A DNA stretch of 64,000 bases, taken from contig NZ_VSSR01000033.1 of NCBI RefSeq assembly GCF_008123515.1, forward strand, positions 16,751 through 80,750, given 5' to 3'. This document shows positions 62,366 through 64,000 of this stretch, piece after piece (within the stretch, counting starts at the first letter, position 1; the number at the start of each line of letters is the position of its first letter). A program made the translations under genes and the position numbers. The notes beneath the pieces were generated by a model. It saw only the letters and a list, made by a program, of their open reading frames with translations, was not told the DNA's origin and ran no database searches. Source of the stretch: Bradyrhizobium cytisi (GTDB lineage Bacteria > Pseudomonadota > Alphaproteobacteria > Rhizobiales > Xanthobacteraceae).

Positions 62366-63087
62366 AGGAGCCTTGACGCATCCTGCGACACGATCCGATC
62401 GATCCTGCGGCTCATCACCTTGTAGCATTCGCAAGCGACGATCTCGAGCCGTCGCTTGTCGATTTCGAGCTGACCGCGCCGATTGGATTTGATGGCCCTT
62501 GATGTTCGAAGTGCGCTCACGACGCGCGTGACCGTGGGGCGCCGAACGCCGAGCAATTCCGACAGCGTCTCCTGGGTCAAGGGCAGCACGTCACCGCCGC
62601 CCGTCCGGTCGTGAATGTGAAGCAGCCAGCGAGCGAGGCGCGCTTCGACGGAATGCAGCGCGTTGCAGGCCGCGACGTGCAGGAATTGCGTCATCATCGC
62701 CCTGGTGACAATCTGAACCGCGCTTGCAATGGCCGGACTGCGTTCGAGCGCTGCTTGGAATCGCGCGGGCGAGATTTGTAGTGCGGTCCCGGCCACGCGG
62801 ACAACCGCCGTCAGGGGGGATCGGACCGGACCGAGCGCCGTCATGAGTCCGATGACGCCGTCGTTGCCGATCACCGCGGTTGCGGCCGTCTGTCCGTTCG
62901 GCAACTCCATGATGAGGGCAATTGCGCCGCTACAGGGGAAGTAGAGGTGTTCGATCCGGTCGGCCGATCGAACGAGGACTGCGTCGTGCTCGATCGGTAC
63001 TTTTCGCAAATGCGGTGCAAGCAAAGCGAAGTCGGCCGACGGTAACGCAGCTAGCAGGCGATTACCAACTCTGGTCGCGTGCTCCAT
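62299..63087 (-). CDS. Crp/Fnr family transcriptional regulator
   Basis: 262 residues from ATG 63085-63087; a GTG one codon upstream is less likely. The cNMP-binding-like domain (residues 25-150) has IEHLYFPCSGAIALIMELPNGQTAATAVIGNDGVIGL. The winged helix has TQETLSELLGVRRPTVTRVVSALRTSRAI near 180-210. No FNR-type cysteine cluster is present. It resembles the group of short Crp-like regulators in Rhizobiales that respond to stress or nitrogen oxides; the ligand is unknown. Confidence 0.92.
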   Translation of the reverse strand: MEHATRVGNRLLAALPSADFALLAPHLRKVPIEHDAVLVRSADRIEHLYFPCSGAIALIMELPNGQTAATAVIGNDGVIGLMTALGPVRSPLTAVVRVAGTALQISPARFQAALERSPAIASAVQIVTRAMMTQFLHVAACNALHSVEARLARWLLHIHDRTGGGDVLPLTQETLSELLGVRRPTVTRVVSALRTSRAIKSNRRGQLEIDKRRLEIVACECYKVMSRRIDRIVSQDASRLLHAAPARYGCPPPDLPFAKADS

Positions 63088-63232
63088 CACGGGAATCGCC
63101 CCTCGACGGACGCTCGACGGCGAGCAAACGCATCGTCACCGGCCGAGCCGCGTTACCGCGAACTCGCTTGGCACGGCAAACGGACAAACGTGGTTCAGCC
63201 GGTAAGGTTCCAATGACGGAGCGTAAGCGCCC

Positions 63233-63787
63233 CTAACGAAGCCCCTCATACACTATCAGCCCGCGTGCGACCTGCAATTTGCGGATCGCGCGCGGCAGCA
63301 ATTTCTCCGGCTGGTGCAGATAGCGCCACGAGGTGACGGTGAAGGCGGAAAGCGCGCCGCATTCGTCGTCAAACGGCGCAAGCACGCCGGTTACGCTGAC
63401 CGGCGTGTGCGGGCGAGCGTTGAAGGGCAGCAGCAGCAGCTCGAGATGGGCCTTGCTACCGTCCTCGCGCGTGGCCGTGATGCCGGCAATGGCGCCGAGC
63501 GTCTCGTCGGCGACGATGGTCGCGATTTCCTCGATCTCGCTGCGGCAGCCTTCCGTGAACAGCGCGGCGAAGCTCTGGTCCTTGAGATCGAGGCCTGCGA
63601 GCGCGCAGACGCGGGTGCCGGCGACGCGGAACGGAAAGCCGAGCTTCGGCTCGCAGGACAGGACGAAGATGTCGCCGAGCAGCTCGCGCACGGCGGCCGG
63701 GTCGATATCGGCCCGATCAGGGGCTCGCGCGCTGCCGCGCTTCTTGTCCCAATACGCAAAGAACGCGCGGTTCGACGGATGTTTCAT
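63233..63787 (-). CDS. PAS_5 domain protein (DUF1457-type)
   Basis: 184 residues from ATG 63785-63787. The protein has the PAS_5 features: FFAYWDKKRGSARAPDRADIDPAAVRELLGDIFVL near 9-43 and RVAGTRVCALAGLDLKDQSFAALF. It ends in VARGLIVYEGLR. Such stand-alone PAS proteins are common in alphaproteobacteria and often sit beside PilZ or cell-cycle genes. No enzymatic domain is present. Confidence 0.88.
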   Translation of the reverse strand: MKHPSNRAFFAYWDKKRGSARAPDRADIDPAAVRELLGDIFVLSCEPKLGFPFRVAGTRVCALAGLDLKDQSFAALFTEGCRSEIEEIATIVADETLGAIAGITATREDGSKAHLELLLLPFNARPHTPVSVTGVLAPFDDECGALSAFTVTSWRYLHQPEKLLPRAIRKLQVARGLIVYEGLR

Positions 63788-63936
63788 GACTGACGCTTAC
63801 CCCTCGGCGCAACCTCATGGGACAAACCTGTCCCGCTTCAGTGCACCTGAGATCCCTGTGTTGTTGTGCAGGAGGGGAATTGCAGCGTCCATGCCGCGGG
63901 GGCGTTTTTGGCCTCGCGCGGGCCGCCTTTGCGTCG

Positions 63937-63952
63937 TTAACGTTAAATTAAC
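63937..63952. promoter_or_regulatory. Perfect CtrA box
   Basis: TTAACGTTAAATTAAC matches TTAA-N7-TTAAC in every fixed position. It lies 150 bp upstream of the minus-strand PAS_5 gene and 48 bp from the right window edge, so it could serve that gene or a plus-strand gene beyond the window. CtrA is the cell-cycle response regulator of alphaproteobacteria. Confidence 0.6.
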
Positions 63953-64000
63953 TATGCGCTTTGCGTTCGTCCCGCGGCTGCTAAGAGTCTGTCCGAGATC

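Overview
The window looks like a chromosomal segment of a slow-growing, high-GC alphaproteobacterium, most likely Bradyrhizobium or a close relative. This is inferred from uniformly high third-position GC, CtrA-type TTAA-N7-TTAAC boxes, several kinds of palindromic intergenic repeat that I associate with this group, phasin, PilZ and PAS_5-type proteins, and small RRWVCWW-type secreted proteins. No database search was possible. I see no phage, insertion sequence, CRISPR array or rRNA operon; one tRNA gene is present.

Region 1 (1-15.5 kb) is a peptide or amino-acyl-compound uptake and breakdown cluster. On the minus strand, reading from high to low coordinates, lie a tandem glycine riboswitch, a DadA-like FAD amino acid dehydrogenase, two Dpp/Opp-type permeases, a fused double ATPase, an M81 (MlrC-like) metallopeptidase, an M20 amidohydrolase, an amidase and an enoyl-CoA hydratase cut by the window edge. 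A second, G2-carboxypeptidase-like M20 enzyme lies just beyond the riboswitch. Two tandemly duplicated family 5 solute-binding proteins diverge on the plus strand, the second with a four-unit 13-bp repeat in its leader.

Region 2 (15.7-34 kb) is mixed housekeeping: a GT39-like glycosyltransferase, a Bcr/CflA efflux pump, two tandem GT87-like membrane glycosyltransferases (the second reads into an antisense tRNA-Leu), a lipoprotein, a flavin monooxygenase with a zf-CHCC protein, an alpha/beta hydrolase, cysE, a DUF3126 protein, another flavin monooxygenase, a CadC-like regulator with TPR repeats, and an exported amidase.

Region 3 (34-45.3 kb) holds small membrane and secreted proteins, a gamma carbonic anhydrase, a rearrangement scar joining a HAMP-PAS-PAS fragment to the 5' end of an opposing small gene, and a complete Pot-type ABC operon that ends in an Asp/Glu/hydantoin racemase and is divergent from a GntR/FCD regulator.

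Region 4 (45.6-50.7 kb) is a same-strand run: glutaminase, DHA2 efflux pump, small twin-arginine protein, HdeD-like membrane protein and an exported amidohydrolase. Glutaminase with HdeD suggests acid-stress physiology, but this is inference.

Region 5 (50.67-52.39 kb) is the most unusual part. It is a roughly 1.67-kb unit bounded by 42-bp direct repeats (one mismatch), carrying its own 15-bp operator-like palindrome, a strong ribosome binding site and a 473-residue protein with a plausible PD-(D/E)XK nuclease core. The right-hand repeat is part of an intact terminator; the left-hand copy is a partial duplicate of it.

Region 6 (52.4-64 kb) contains a transglutaminase-like cysteine protease, a double PilZ protein, an MFS transporter, a zinc alcohol dehydrogenase, a VOC protein, a DEAD-box helicase with a DbpA-like tail, a GNAT enzyme, a secreted PF03640 repeat protein, a phasin, a Crp/Fnr regulator, a PAS_5 protein and a perfect CtrA box near the right edge.
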